Shown here: positions 31,612 to 40,849 of the stretch, piece after piece
How positions within the stretch are numbered: position 1 is the first letter of the stretch
Layout: each line of letters begins with the position of its first letter
Source of the DNA: Saprospiraceae bacterium
Lineage (GTDB): Bacteria; Bacteroidota; Bacteroidia; Chitinophagales; Saprospiraceae
Length of the DNA: 40,849 nucleotides
Assembly (NCBI GenBank): GCA_016787345.1
Contig: JAEUUU010000052.1
Span: 1-40,849 of the forward strand
Direction: 5' to 3'
The notes under the pieces: model-generated
What the model was told of the DNA's origin: nothing
Seen by the model: the letters and a program-made list of their open reading frames with translations, nothing else
Database searches by the model: none
Position numbers and translations under genes: made by a program

Positions 31612-32178
31612 ATGAAGACAGGCCAGTTGATCAATTTTTATGTGCCCTTTATTGAAAACAACAAAAACGTATCGCCCGACGATCAGGCAATCCTTTTTCT
31701 CGACAAGGCGACCGATCTGATCCGGGCCGGCGCGCCGGGCGTGGGTTTTACGTATTCCGCCAACTACGGCCAAACCCGCACCATTCAGCAAACCTATTTT
31801 TCCGGCGGCTGGAATACCCAAACCAACGGCGCCAACCAGGCAAAGGTCGTGGAAAGTCTCGAAGCGCTGCTGGACAGTAAGTACCCGGCTTTACAAGGCA
31901 AACTGCACATCCTCCCGATTACTACGATGAACGCTTATGTTCAGATCGTCGCTCCCTGGAACGACGATGTTCATCTCGGAATCGTCACGACCGACCTCGA
32001 CCGGATTGAAAATTACCTGAAAAGCGGTTGGACGGTACTGGGCTGGCAAAACCAGATCTCGGTCAACAATCCCAAACATCCCTATGCCGTGGGCGGCGGC
32101 GTAGCACAAGGGATGCCAACGGCGGTCTCCGACAAGATTCAACAAACGCTGATTTCCCTTTCCACGACATACAAATAA
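31612..32178 (+). CDS. Protein of unknown function, partner of the NADAR gene
   Basis: 188 residues with no signal peptide and no membrane segment. It shows an alternating alpha/beta pattern; the most distinctive segments are ILFLDKATDLIRAGAPGVGF, QQTYFSGGWNTQTNGANQAK and DDVHLGIVTTDLDRIENYL, with a Gly-rich YAVGGGVAQGMP near the end. I recognise no family. It stops 11 bp before the NADAR gene, so they are almost certainly co-transcribed; a shared NAD, ADP-ribose or nucleotide task is possible. Confidence 0.75.
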   Translation: MKTGQLINFYVPFIENNKNVSPDDQAILFLDKATDLIRAGAPGVGFTYSANYGQTRTIQQTYFSGGWNTQTNGANQAKVVESLEALLDSKYPALQGKLHILPITTMNAYVQIVAPWNDDVHLGIVTTDLDRIENYLKSGWTVLGWQNQISVNNPKHPYAVGGGVAQGMPTAVSDKIQQTLISLSTTYK

Positions 32179-32189
32179 CCTTTTGCCAG

Positions 32190-32795
32190 ATGAACACTTC
32201 CTCCAACATTTCGCCCCAGCCGAAATCGGTTGTTATCAACCATCAGCCTTACACGCTCGTCGCTTTTTATTACCCGGATCACGACACCGCCTGGGACAAG
32301 GTGTACTGTGCCCAGTTCCTGACCAATTTTTATCAATGCCCCATTACATTGACCATCGACGGCATTAGCGGTCACTTTGTTTGTGCCGAAGCAGCTTTTC
32401 AGGCGACCAAATGGTGGCATAATGCCGCCAACCGCAAATCTTTGGAAGATGCAACGTCTGGCACCGATGCTTTTACCCGTAAAAAAGGATTTTCCAATCC
32501 AGACTATTCCTATGCAGGCTTGGGCCAGTTGGGTGCTATGAAAGCGGTTCTTGAGCAAAAATTCAGCGACCCCTTGCTAAAACAAGGCTTGCTGCAAACC
32601 GGAGATGCGTATTTGCTGGAGCACAGGGAATACCAGCATGGCCCCCAGAGCGGCGATACCTTCTGGAGTGATGCCAGCGATGGTTCGGGCGGAAACCACC
32701 TGGGGCTTACGCTCATGGCGTTGCGTGCCGCGTTGGGCGGTTCGCCGGCCCCGGCCGGACAGTACACCGTTGCAGATTTTAGCCGGCAGGTGTAG
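32190..32795 (+). CDS. NADAR-family (YbiA/DUF1768) N-glycosidase
   Basis: 201 residues from the ATG at 32190. It has the family blocks: FLTNFYQCPITLTIDG, then CAEAAFQATKWW with Glu67 (the catalytic Glu region), LLQTGDAYLLEH (134-145) and GGNHLGLTLMALRAAL. Family members hydrolyse N-glycosidic bonds: YbiA-type enzymes clear toxic riboflavin-pathway intermediates, and related NADAR proteins remove ADP-ribose from guanine in DNA as antitoxins to DarT-like toxins. No DarT-like motif is seen in the neighbour. The upstream in-frame extension overlaps the unknown gene and is left out. Confidence 0.87.
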   Translation: MNTSSNISPQPKSVVINHQPYTLVAFYYPDHDTAWDKVYCAQFLTNFYQCPITLTIDGISGHFVCAEAAFQATKWWHNAANRKSLEDATSGTDAFTRKKGFSNPDYSYAGLGQLGAMKAVLEQKFSDPLLKQGLLQTGDAYLLEHREYQHGPQSGDTFWSDASDGSGGNHLGLTLMALRAALGGSPAPAGQYTVADFSRQV

Positions 32796-32865
32796 CAGCT
32801 TTGCGGCGGATTGGAGCGTCTGATTATTTGCTTCGTAACTTTCGCCGCAGAAGCCGGTTTTTACC

Positions 32866-35800
32866 ATGCAAAGACACCTATACTTACTCTCGATTTTATT
32901 CTTTTTCCGGGAATTACCCGCCCAAAACATTCAGATTGACTATTCCTCGCCGACGAGTTTTTTCGTGTGCGATACCGCACTATTCACCCTGTCGCTGAGC
33001 AACAACAGCGCGGTGGCTTCGGGAGCGATCAACACGACGATCAATCTGCCGCCGGGCGTCGATTATGTGCCCGGTTCGGTGACCGGCGCCACTGAAAACG
33101 GGGGGGCTTCCAATGCGCCCGTTTTTTCGGTTCCCGGACTGGCGGCCGGCGGTAGCCAGAGTATCACATTTGTCGCGCGGGCGTCGTGTGATCTGGTGGC
33201 GGCGATCAATGCCGGCCAGCAATTTGCCAACACGATCGGGGTCAGCTGGCCGGGTGGCAACAGCAGTATCACGACGGCGCCCTATCCCATAGAAACACCA
33301 TTGCTGCTGATCGTGAGCAGCACCAATTCCAATACGTTTGCGCAATTGGGTCAACAGGTCGTCCGCACCTTTACCATTCGGAATACGCGCCTGGGCGCTT
33401 TGAGTGGATTCACTTTTCAGGATAGTTATCCCGACGGCGGATTTACGGTGAGCGCCGACGTCGGTACGGTGACGGCCAACACAGGCACGCTTTTTATCCT
33501 GCAACTCGGCCCCGTTGATTTTCAGCAGATTGGCGATGGCGACGGTTTGTTCGAGTTGGGGGAGGAAATCATCGTGACGGAGACTTTGACCATAACGGAG
33601 TGCGGTATTGATCTGAACCAAAGCTTGTCGTCGCTGAATGCTTCGTGGAGCTGCGAGGGCGAGGTGTGTCAGAACAGCAACAGCGTAGCGACGGTGAATT
33701 TTTTGCAATCAGGCGGCAAACCCAAACTCAAATTTAAAGGCGTCGTCAATGTCCAGGAAGACCTCTGCGGCGAATTGCCTACGCGCCAGCATGTAACCAT
33801 CACCAACGTGGGCGACCAGCCGGCCATCGGCTCCTGGTACTGCCTCTTCATGCTGGAGGGCGACGGCGGCCCCGATATTCCCTGGGCCGGTATCGACACG
33901 ACAACGCTGGGAGTCGACAGCGCGGGTGTCTGGAAGCGATTGTATGCCTACTCGGCCATTCCGGCCACGCTGTGGGATTGCCCCGGAGAAGGTCCGTTTT
34001 ATTCGAACGTTTGTTTCAACATACCCTGGATTGGGCCGGGGGATTCGGTTGTGGTGGGGTTTGATCTGTACGCCTGTTCGGCCGAGTGCCCGAGCGATTT
34101 TGCCGGTTGGCAGATCGATTACTGGTTGCCCAAAAATTGTCCGCCGGGCGAAGTAGAGAACGGCTATGGCATTGGCCCGGCGCCGTACGTTATCGATGTG
34201 CTCGACGATCCCGAATGGCAGATTTGCCTGAAAGAACCCATGCAGGACGATCAGGAATACGCCATATTGTACAGTCTAAGTTCTTTGTTGCTGTCCGATT
34301 CGCAAGGCGTCGTGCGCGTCAGTTTCCGTTTGCCCTGCGGGATGAGCTGGGGCACACAGCCTTTTACACTCAATGGCGTCAGCCCGGTCGATACGGGCGT
34401 TTACCCTGATGCCGACACAACCGTGCATTGGTTTGAATTTCCGACGCCGATCGGACAATCGTTTGCGGTGGGGCAGTTCAGCGTTGTCTGGGATTGCGAC
34501 CAGCCCTGCGCCGACCGGGAAAGCGAGTGCCTGCATTATTTCGATGGCCCCGGAGATTGTCCCATGCCCTGCGACGCCGACCCCGATTCATTGCCCCGGA
34601 CCGGTTTGCGGGTGATTTCCGAGTTTTTGCTGCATCCGCTGGTGGCGCCCGGTTGCGGCATCAAACAATGCCTGGAATATGATCTGGTGTACGATTGCTC
34701 GGGCGATTCCTGTTTGACGCCCGTTAGCGGATGGGTCGAACATCAATCGGGTATTTTGCGCAACAGTTGGGGACTGCCCGACAACGACGGCGACCGCGTG
34801 GCCGATGCCGGTGGGACACTCGATTTCAACAAAATCAGACTGGATCGCTTTATGCCCGGCGATACGGCGGAGACGCTTTTGCAGGGCGTAGTGCGCGGCA
34901 GCCAGCCCGGTCTCTCCTTTGAAAACGGCCTGTTGCGGCTCTATTTCGATGCCTATGAATCGGATATCGACATCGATACGGGTACGCTTTTCCCACCCTG
35001 CGGGTATTTCGACAACCATTTGATCGCTCCGCTGAGTGCCGTGCTGCGTTTGCGTGATGCGGAGACCGGGCAAGTGTACACCTGCATGCTCGGCGAACCG
35101 GAGAAGGAATGTTACGACCGCCAAATCGTGACGATCAACGTAAGTTCCCTGCTTTGCGCCGATACCATCAACAATATGTCAGGGCTGAGCTGGACCTGGG
35201 ATATTTCACCGGCGGCGCTCGCGGCGGCGGGTTGTGCGGTGCCGGCCGGTTTTGTGTTTACGGATGGCGACAGCATCGAGTTGCGGGTGCTGAGCCGTTT
35301 TGTGAATCCCCTGCCCACCGATCAGCTCCTGAACATCCGGGCAGGCAGCTTCGCGAGCGTGTTCAACGGCTATGCGCCGGAGACCGAAAACTATGCCGCG
35401 CCGCCGCAGGATTTTTCCTGCTCCTGCCCCTACGACCTGATCCAATACACGCCGGTGCAGGTTTTTCTCAACCGCTCGAAGTATTACCTGCCGCCCTGCG
35501 AGCCGTCTGTTTCGCCGATGCAGGAGGATTTTACGGTGCGGCTTGCCTTCGGCGATTTTTTTCCTTTTGAATACCGGCCCATCGTTCGTGTCCGGCAAAT
35601 GAATGATTGGGTGCCGGCGCCCGTGGTGTTGACCAACACTTTTCTCGACAGCCTGGTATTGCAGGGCGGTCCTGTCATTTTGCAGGACGTACCGCTGGGC
35701 AGCAGTGTGGACGGCGAATTGTTTGCCACACCGCTGACCGAATTGCCGGAAGTAGACGAAGGTTTTACCCTGCATTTTAACCAAACTTACGAAGCCTCCT

Positions 35801-38800
35801 GCAACCTGAATCTGATCAAACCGCTCGAAGTCGGGGTGTTGTTCAACTGGTTGCCGCCGCTTCCGTTCGGCGAAGAAGGCATCGTGGATACGATCTTTTC
35901 CTACGACCCGATCAAAGAGGACACTTTTGCCTTTATCCCCATCCGACCGGCGCTGACGGCATTTTCACCCCAACCCAACCTGATCGGGACGGGCAATGTA
36001 GTAGAGTGGAATGTTACCCTGCTGGCGGTCGGCGACCCGGTGACGGCGCCCAATGGCTGGGTCTATCCGCAATCGAACAGTGGCTTGCTGACCGATTTTC
36101 AACTGCTCGAACTACCCGGCCTGACGCCGGTTCCGGCCGTCAATGGAATTTTTCAGATTGGGGAAGTGCCTTCTGGCGATGTGCGGCAATACCGGCTCGT
36201 GGCGCGGAACAACAGTTGCGGGGAGGAAATCCTGCTGCTTTTTTATGGCTGGAACTGTGATACGCTTACTGTGGCCAACGATTTTGCCTGCCAGCGGAAA
36301 AATATCGTGCTGAAAGTACAGGCACAGCCTGCCGAACTGGAAATTGACATTGATTCACCTGCCGGAACGGCTGCTTTGTGCGACACGACGGATTACCACG
36401 TGGTGGAAGTGTTCAACGCCTTGTACGGAGCGGCGTACTATCCACGCCTGGGTTTTCAGTTGCCTCCGTATCTCGACCTGGCGCCGGGCAGTTGCCAAAT
36501 TGCTTTCCCGACGGGCGCCAACTGGCAGAGCCTGCCCGACCCGCAGCCGCAACCAAACGGCTGGCTGGGCTGGGACCTGGCCGACTGGAACGCGGTGCTG
36601 GCGCAGGATGGCCTGGCGGGATTCCCGTTTGCGCCCGATCATTCGTTGAGTGTACGATTCCGGACCCTGAGTAATTGCGGATTTATCTCGGGTGATAAAA
36701 TTCTGTACCGCACCTGGGCAGAGCAAACCTGCGGCGATACCACCAACCTGCTCGTGAAACCTGGCGATCCGATTGCGCTCGACGGGGTGCCGCCGCCTTA
36801 CCAGGCTGCATTGAGCATCGGTTCGGGCGCTCCGCCGCCCGTTTTATGCGGCATGCCAGTGCCGATGCAGGTGCAGTTTAGTGCTGCTGCCGCCACTGGC
36901 GCATCGGATAGCATTTTTGTGCTGCTACCGCCCGGCGCGACGTACGTGGCGGGTTCCTACCAGGCCGGCGCCAATGCTCCGACGGCCGCGCCGTTTATTC
37001 AAAGTATTAATAATCAGCTTGTTTTACAATGGCGGCTCTTGCCCGGAGTACCTGCGGGAAGTGCTGTCGTTTTGGGTTTTACGGTGCAAAACCTGGGCGC
37101 TGCCGGCTGTGTGCCGGATACTTTCCGGGTTTGGTCGACCCAACAGCAAAGCGCGGTGTGTGTGGCCGACGGTTCGCTTTGTTCGTTCCCCACGCAGACG
37201 GGCGAGGCTTCCTACACCCTGCAAATTGCGCATCCGGATTTGAGTCTGAATGCTTTTAACGTGACTTTGGAGAACAACACGGCCAACTTTGCGCTGAGCA
37301 TCACCAATTCCGGTATGGTGAATATCGAAGACCCTTACATCCTGCATTTTTACCGCGACAATGATGCCAATGGCGTCCTCTCGGCCGGTGATGTTTTGCT
37401 GGAAACAGCAAGCAGTCAGGCGAATACCGCGCCAGGCCAGACCGTGACGCTCATCGGTGCTTTGTCGATCGAACTGGAAGACCTGTGTCACCTGCTTGTG
37501 TCGCCCGAGCTTTCAGCGCTTTGTCTGTGCGACACCCTGAGCCTTGGGCTGGATTCGCTGGGCATCAGCCTGGCGCCGCTGTCGATATGTTCCGGAGAGG
37601 TGGTCAGCCTGGGCGTTGGCCCACAGCCCAGCCATCAATACGCCTGGTCGCCCGCCAGCGGATTGAGTTGTACCGATTGCGCCGATCCGGTTTTACAGGG
37701 CATTTACAACCCCAATCCGCAGACTCAGGTGCTGACGTACCAGCTGACGGAATCTTCTGGCGCCTGTGTGGCTACGGGGCATCAGGAGATTAGTATTTAC
37801 CCCATGTTGTATGCCCTGAATGCGGATACCAGCATTTGCGCGGGGCAAGCGGTGTTGCTCGAAGCTTCGCCAGCCTGGTTGTATCACTGGACGGGGCCGG
37901 GTATACAGGACCCCTCGTTGCCCAGTCAATTGGTAGCGCCGGAGCAAACCGCGGTGTACATGGTGGACATCACAGACACCAACAACTGCACGGGTGTCGA
38001 CATGGTGCTGTTGACGGTGCTTCCTAGCCCTGACTTTGCATTTGAACAGGATACACTCGGGGTATGCGGCGCCGATCAATTGACCCTCGATGGTCCGGAA
38101 GGCCCGGATTTGACGTATGAATGGTCGCCTGCCGGAGCCGTCAGCAACCCCTCTATTGCCGATCCCGTATTTACCGGGCAGCAAAATACCTTGCTCATCC
38201 TGACGGTGACGAATGCCCAGCAGTGTGTCGCCAGTGATAGTATTTGGGTCGGGTTTTCCGACAATCCGGTTATTGAACTCTCGGTCCCGGCACTGGCAAA
38301 TTGCATCGGCGATACGGCGACGGTGAGTCTGACCGGTGCGGAAACGTATCAATGGTCGCCGGCTTCGGGTGTGATTTGTCTTTCGGGCGATTGCAGCGAA
38401 GTGTGGCTTGCGCCCTTGCAGACGACCGTGTACGAGGTAATCGGCGTCAATGAATTTGGATGTGCAGATACGGCTGCCTTGACCGTGACGGTACCGGGGG
38501 CGGTACAAAACACTGCCGAGACACTGGTCACCTGCGTAGGGGAGCCCGTTCCGGTTTTTGATATGGCGACGGATGCACCGGGGCTTTATTGTCGTACTTT
38601 TTCTGCTGCAAGCGGCTGCGATTCAACACATTGTATCACATTAGTCGCCAATGATACCTTATATGCCGAGTTGCTGCGAGCGCTTTGTCCGGGCGCAACC
38701 GTATCGGTTGGCGGGGTCAATTACACGCAGCCGGGGCGTTATTGCCAGACCTTTTTGACCCAGCAAGGCTGCGACTCGACGATATGTGTGGTAGTGGATG

Positions 38801-39339
38801 CTGTGGCAGCTCCCGCGGTTGATACGTTTATACGGATCGTGATTGGACCGGGCGAGACGCCGGTGCTGGGTTTGCCGGGCGGGTTTGCGGGTTATGCCTG
38901 GTCGCCGACGGAACATTTGTCGTGCGGAGATTGCCCGGCGCCGGTTTTTACACCGCCCGTGCCGGCGCCCGACAGTCTGACGTACACGGTCACGGTGACC
39001 AATGCAGCCGGTTGTACAACCGCGGTGACGTATCGAATCCGCATGTTACCGCCCTGCGATCCGGCGAATATTCGAATCCCCGATGCATTTTCACCCGACG
39101 GCGACGGGACCAACGATGTATTCCGGCCGGTAAAACAGGAGGGCCTGGAAGTGATACTGGGGCTTGAAGTGTACAACCGCTGGGGGCAGAAAGTGTATGC
39201 CGGTAGCGGCCCCGATGCGTCCTGGGATGGTCGGATAGACGGCAAGGCGGCCGCGGTGGATACCTACATTTACGTGCTGGAGGTGGTTTGTGACGGGGAG
39301 AAAGGGAAAAGGGTGGGGGAGTTGAATTTGTTGCGGTGA
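32866..39339 (+). CDS. Giant T9SS type B secreted protein with repeat domains
   Basis: 2157 residues with a signal peptide (LYLLSILFFFRELPAQ). The N-terminal part has conserved-repeat (DUF11-like) beta domains of the form NLPPGVDYVPGSVTGA. The middle is made of many further beta domains rich in Gly, Pro and Cys pairs. From about 1565 to 2060 come PKD/Ig-like domains with repeated WSPASGLSC-x-DC and CDST motifs. From about 2064 to the end is the gliding-motility-associated type B sorting domain: IPDAFSPDGDGTNDVFRPV, VYNRWGQKVY, WDGRIDGKAAAVDTYIYVLE. The protein is expected on the cell surface after T9SS export and may serve as adhesin or sheath. No catalytic site is seen. A short spacer upstream has no clear promoter. 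Confidence 0.92.
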   Translation: MQRHLYLLSILFFFRELPAQNIQIDYSSPTSFFVCDTALFTLSLSNNSAVASGAINTTINLPPGVDYVPGSVTGATENGGASNAPVFSVPGLAAGGSQSITFVARASCDLVAAINAGQQFANTIGVSWPGGNSSITTAPYPIETPLLLIVSSTNSNTFAQLGQQVVRTFTIRNTRLGALSGFTFQDSYPDGGFTVSADVGTVTANTGTLFILQLGPVDFQQIGDGDGLFELGEEIIVTETLTITECGIDLNQSLSSLNASWSCEGEVCQNSNSVATVNFLQSGGKPKLKFKGVVNVQEDLCGELPTRQHVTITNVGDQPAIGSWYCLFMLEGDGGPDIPWAGIDTTTLGVDSAGVWKRLYAYSAIPATLWDCPGEGPFYSNVCFNIPWIGPGDSVVVGFDLYACSAECPSDFAGWQIDYWLPKNCPPGEVENGYGIGPAPYVIDVLDDPEWQICLKEPMQDDQEYAILYSLSSLLLSDSQGVVRVSFRLPCGMSWGTQPFTLNGVSPVDTGVYPDADTTVHWFEFPTPIGQSFAVGQFSVVWDCDQPCADRESECLHYFDGPGDCPMPCDADPDSLPRTGLRVISEFLLHPLVAPGCGIKQCLEYDLVYDCSGDSCLTPVSGWVEHQSGILRNSWGLPDNDGDRVADAGGTLDFNKIRLDRFMPGDTAETLLQGVVRGSQPGLSFENGLLRLYFDAYESDIDIDTGTLFPPCGYFDNHLIAPLSAVLRLRDAETGQVYTCMLGEPEKECYDRQIVTINVSSLLCADTINNMSGLSWTWDISPAALAAAGCAVPAGFVFTDGDSIELRVLSRFVNPLPTDQLLNIRAGSFASVFNGYAPETENYAAPPQDFSCSCPYDLIQYTPVQVFLNRSKYYLPPCEPSVSPMQEDFTVRLAFGDFFPFEYRPIVRVRQMNDWVPAPVVLTNTFLDSLVLQGGPVILQDVPLGSSVDGELFATPLTELPEVDEGFTLHFNQTYEASCNLNLIKPLEVGVLFNWLPPLPFGEEGIVDTIFSYDPIKEDTFAFIPIRPALTAFSPQPNLIGTGNVVEWNVTLLAVGDPVTAPNGWVYPQSNSGLLTDFQLLELPGLTPVPAVNGIFQIGEVPSGDVRQYRLVARNNSCGEEILLLFYGWNCDTLTVANDFACQRKNIVLKVQAQPAELEIDIDSPAGTAALCDTTDYHVVEVFNALYGAAYYPRLGFQLPPYLDLAPGSCQIAFPTGANWQSLPDPQPQPNGWLGWDLADWNAVLAQDGLAGFPFAPDHSLSVRFRTLSNCGFISGDKILYRTWAEQTCGDTTNLLVKPGDPIALDGVPPPYQAALSIGSGAPPPVLCGMPVPMQVQFSAAAATGASDSIFVLLPPGATYVAGSYQAGANAPTAAPFIQSINNQLVLQWRLLPGVPAGSAVVLGFTVQNLGAAGCVPDTFRVWSTQQQSAVCVADGSLCSFPTQTGEASYTLQIAHPDLSLNAFNVTLENNTANFALSITNSGMVNIEDPYILHFYRDNDANGVLSAGDVLLETASSQANTAPGQTVTLIGALSIELEDLCHLLVSPELSALCLCDTLSLGLDSLGISLAPLSICSGEVVSLGVGPQPSHQYAWSPASGLSCTDCADPVLQGIYNPNPQTQVLTYQLTESSGACVATGHQEISIYPMLYALNADTSICAGQAVLLEASPAWLYHWTGPGIQDPSLPSQLVAPEQTAVYMVDITDTNNCTGVDMVLLTVLPSPDFAFEQDTLGVCGADQLTLDGPEGPDLTYEWSPAGAVSNPSIADPVFTGQQNTLLILTVTNAQQCVASDSIWVGFSDNPVIELSVPALANCIGDTATVSLTGAETYQWSPASGVICLSGDCSEVWLAPLQTTVYEVIGVNEFGCADTAALTVTVPGAVQNTAETLVTCVGEPVPVFDMATDAPGLYCRTFSAASGCDSTHCITLVANDTLYAELLRALCPGATVSVGGVNYTQPGRYCQTFLTQQGCDSTICVVVDAVAAPAVDTFIRIVIGPGETPVLGLPGGFAGYAWSPTEHLSCGDCPAPVFTPPVPAPDSLTYTVTVTNAAGCTTAVTYRIRMLPPCDPANIRIPDAFSPDGDGTNDVFRPVKQEGLEVILGLEVYNRWGQKVYAGSGPDASWDGRIDGKAAAVDTYIYVLEVVCDGEKGKRVGELNLLR

Positions 39340-39360
39340 TGCCAATAATTCCCGATGATA

Positions 39361-39392
39361 TTTGCGAGAGCAATGTTTTTATATTAGGTTTG
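39361..39392 (+). promoter_or_regulatory. Bacteroidota-type promoter of the SIR2-NTPase gene
   Basis: TTTG at 39361-39364 and TAGGTTTG at 39385-39392 are separated by 20 bp, which is the canonical TTTG-N19..21-TAnnTTTG form. Transcription would begin near 39399, leaving about 40 bp of leader before the ATG at 39440. It lies in the 100-bp gap after the giant gene. Confidence 0.75.
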
Positions 39393-39439
39393 CATAAATT
39401 CTTGATCGCTCCATATACCTTCTCTATAAAAATAAAGCA

Positions 39440-40849
39440 ATGGAATTACAGGAAGCTATTAATATGATATTAAAGAAAAACTGTATTTTGTTTACGGGAG
39501 CAGGATTCTCTTCTAATGCTATTAATATTCAAGGTGGAAACCCAAGAAGAGCATCTGTGTTAGCAAATGACTTATATGCTGAACTAGGAATAGACGGTGA
39601 TGGAAACCTGTCTTCGGCTGCCGACGATTATCTTGAAGAGAAAGGAGAAACAGAGTTGATCAATATATTGAAATCTGAATTTACTGTACTCGAAGTTAAG
39701 GATGAACACAGAATAGTAGCTTCTTTACCTTGGAAGCGAATATACACAACAAATTATGATAATGTAATAGAAATGTCTGGCCGGCAGTCAAAAAAATTAA
39801 TTACGCCGGTTACGCTTTCTAATAAAACTATGCATTATAAAGATAAGGGGCTTCTGTGTATTCACTTAAATGGCTATATTGAGCACCTTACGTCTGAAAC
39901 ACTTAATAATGAATTTAAACTGACTGAATCAAGTTACTTAGATGTTAACCCTTTTCTGAATAGTGAATGGGTTACAATGTTTCGTAATGACGTAAAATCA
40001 TCAGATGCAATATTTTTCATAGGATTTTCACTCAGGTACGATTTGGATTTGAAACGAATTATGTATGAAGAAAATGAGGTTATAAGGAAAAAATGTTTTT
40101 TTATTGTATCAAGGGATGAAAGTGCAATAAACCTGAGAAAAATTAGCAAGTTTGGGGTTCCATGTCCTATAGGTGTCGAGTCGGTTTCGCATATGATGAC
40201 TCAAGCAAGTCGAAATTATGATAAAAACGAACAAGATGAACCTGTTTTCTACTCTTTTAAACAATTTGAAATACCTCAGTCTGTTCCTAAATTATCTGAT
40301 GAGCAGGCTTTAAATCTATATTTGTATGGAAATTATGACTGGGACCTAATTAATTTTTCAATTTCTGATCCTGATAACTTCAAGTATTATCTGTACCGAA
40401 ATAAATTAAAAGAAATTTCGGAGAAGATTTTCAAAAGCAAAACCGATATCCTTATACATTCGGATCTTGGGAATGGGAAAACATTGTTCCTTTTAGGACT
40501 TGCGAATATATTACGTTCCAGGGGTGTGAATGTGTTTATGTTTAACCGATATTTTGATAATATTACAGAATCTGAGATAGATACAATATGTAAAATGAAG
40601 GGTAGGACGGTTATTATGTTGGAGAGCTACGCCAGTCACTTTAACATTGTTGAAACACTTAAGGTTTTTAAAAACGATGATGTTTCATTTGTTTTTACGG
40701 AAAGGACGATGATAAACGATACTGTTTATATAGATCTGGAATCAAAGTATTTTGATAAAGAATATACGACAGTCAACCTGAATAAACTTAGCAGTGAGGA
40801 GATCGACTCGTTGATTAAGATGTTTGATTATTATGGTTTTTGGGGGGAC
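39440..40849 (+). CDS. SIR2-like domain plus P-loop NTPase, truncated by the window edge
   Basis: 470 codons are visible without a stop; the gene continues past the edge. Residues about 10-230 are SIR2-like: ILFTGAGFSSN (16-26), YTTNYDNVIE (102-111), CIHLNGYIE (140-148) and FFIGFSLRYD (192-201), the NAD-binding and catalytic blocks; the usual HxHG is HLNG here with His142. From about 330 a P-loop follows: ILIHSDLGNGKT (337-348, Lys347) and a Walker-B-like VIMLE (391-395), then FVFTERT (417-423). SIR2 domains of this type deplete NAD, and SIR2-STAND proteins (Avs5-like) act in anti-phage abortive infection. AT-rich, unlike the genes before it, which suggests transfer. The C-terminal sensor part is outside the window. 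Confidence 0.85.
   Translation, partial: MELQEAINMILKKNCILFTGAGFSSNAINIQGGNPRRASVLANDLYAELGIDGDGNLSSAADDYLEEKGETELINILKSEFTVLEVKDEHRIVASLPWKRIYTTNYDNVIEMSGRQSKKLITPVTLSNKTMHYKDKGLLCIHLNGYIEHLTSETLNNEFKLTESSYLDVNPFLNSEWVTMFRNDVKSSDAIFFIGFSLRYDLDLKRIMYEENEVIRKKCFFIVSRDESAINLRKISKFGVPCPIGVESVSHMMTQASRNYDKNEQDEPVFYSFKQFEIPQSVPKLSDEQALNLYLYGNYDWDLINFSISDPDNFKYYLYRNKLKEISEKIFKSKTDILIHSDLGNGKTLFLLGLANILRSRGVNVFMFNRYFDNITESEIDTICKMKGRTVIMLESYASHFNIVETLKVFKNDDVSFVFTERTMINDTVYIDLESKYFDKEYTTVNLNKLSSEEIDSLIKMFDYYGFWGD

Noticed and set aside
31612-32178. DarT-type ADP-ribosyltransferase as partner of NADAR
   Set aside because: No ART motifs (no NAD-binding H/Y-E pattern or DarT N-terminal block) could be recognised, so the protein is left as unknown.

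Overview
The window looks like a chromosomal segment from a GC-rich member of the Bacteroidota, most likely a Saprospiria/Lewinella-type organism. The taxon is an inference. It rests on secreted proteins with type IX secretion (T9SS) C-terminal domains of both type A and type B, several TonB-dependent or other outer-membrane barrels, few Shine-Dalgarno sequences, a promoter of the Bacteroidota form TTTG-N20-TAnnTTTG in front of the last gene, and 147-bp intergenic repeats that translate as ...ADLQVGD... in one frame.

Left edge (1-1.9 kb): a visibly AT-rich patch holding what looks like the tail of an IS5-type transposase, a protein with an effector-associated domain (EAD11-like), and a stand-alone RelA/SpoT-type nucleotide synthetase. 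This resembles a piece of a defence or conflict locus. From 2 to 25 kb the window is GC-rich and mostly housekeeping or envelope biology. It contains an amidase-signature enzyme; a small [3Fe-4S]-type ferredoxin coupled to a secreted protein; a T9SS-exported beta-propeller; NADP isocitrate dehydrogenase (icd); the Kdo transferase waaA coupled to a barrel protein; a GlcD-like FAD oxidase whose start codon overlaps that of the divergent barrel gene; a YceI-porin-YceI cluster; a HmuY-like haem-binding secreted protein with its TonB receptor; L-serine dehydratase; an ATL-type alkyltransferase-like protein; OsmC; and a barrel next to a PAP2/haloperoxidase-like lipoprotein.

Middle (25-29.7 kb): a TonB-receptor-family barrel and a membrane-anchored AraC-type regulator lie between two arrays of three 147-bp repeats. 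The outer parts of the repeats have the same orientation in both arrays, but the hairpin core is inverted in the right array. The right array ends 2 bp from the regulator start codon, and a perfect 26-bp palindrome lies between regulator and receptor.

Right (29.7-40.8 kb): RNase HI with a viroplasmin-like N-terminus, a DUF6265-barrel fusion, an unknown protein paired with a NADAR-family N-glycosidase, a 2157-residue T9SS type B secreted giant, and at the edge an AT-rich, truncated gene with a SIR2-like domain followed by a P-loop NTPase. That domain order is the one seen in SIR2-STAND anti-phage proteins.

The strongest candidates for something undescribed are the core-inverted repeat arrays around the receptor-regulator pair, the synthetase-EAD pair at the left edge, the unknown protein with its NADAR partner, and the SIR2-NTPase gene at the right edge. 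No tRNA, rRNA or CRISPR array was seen.
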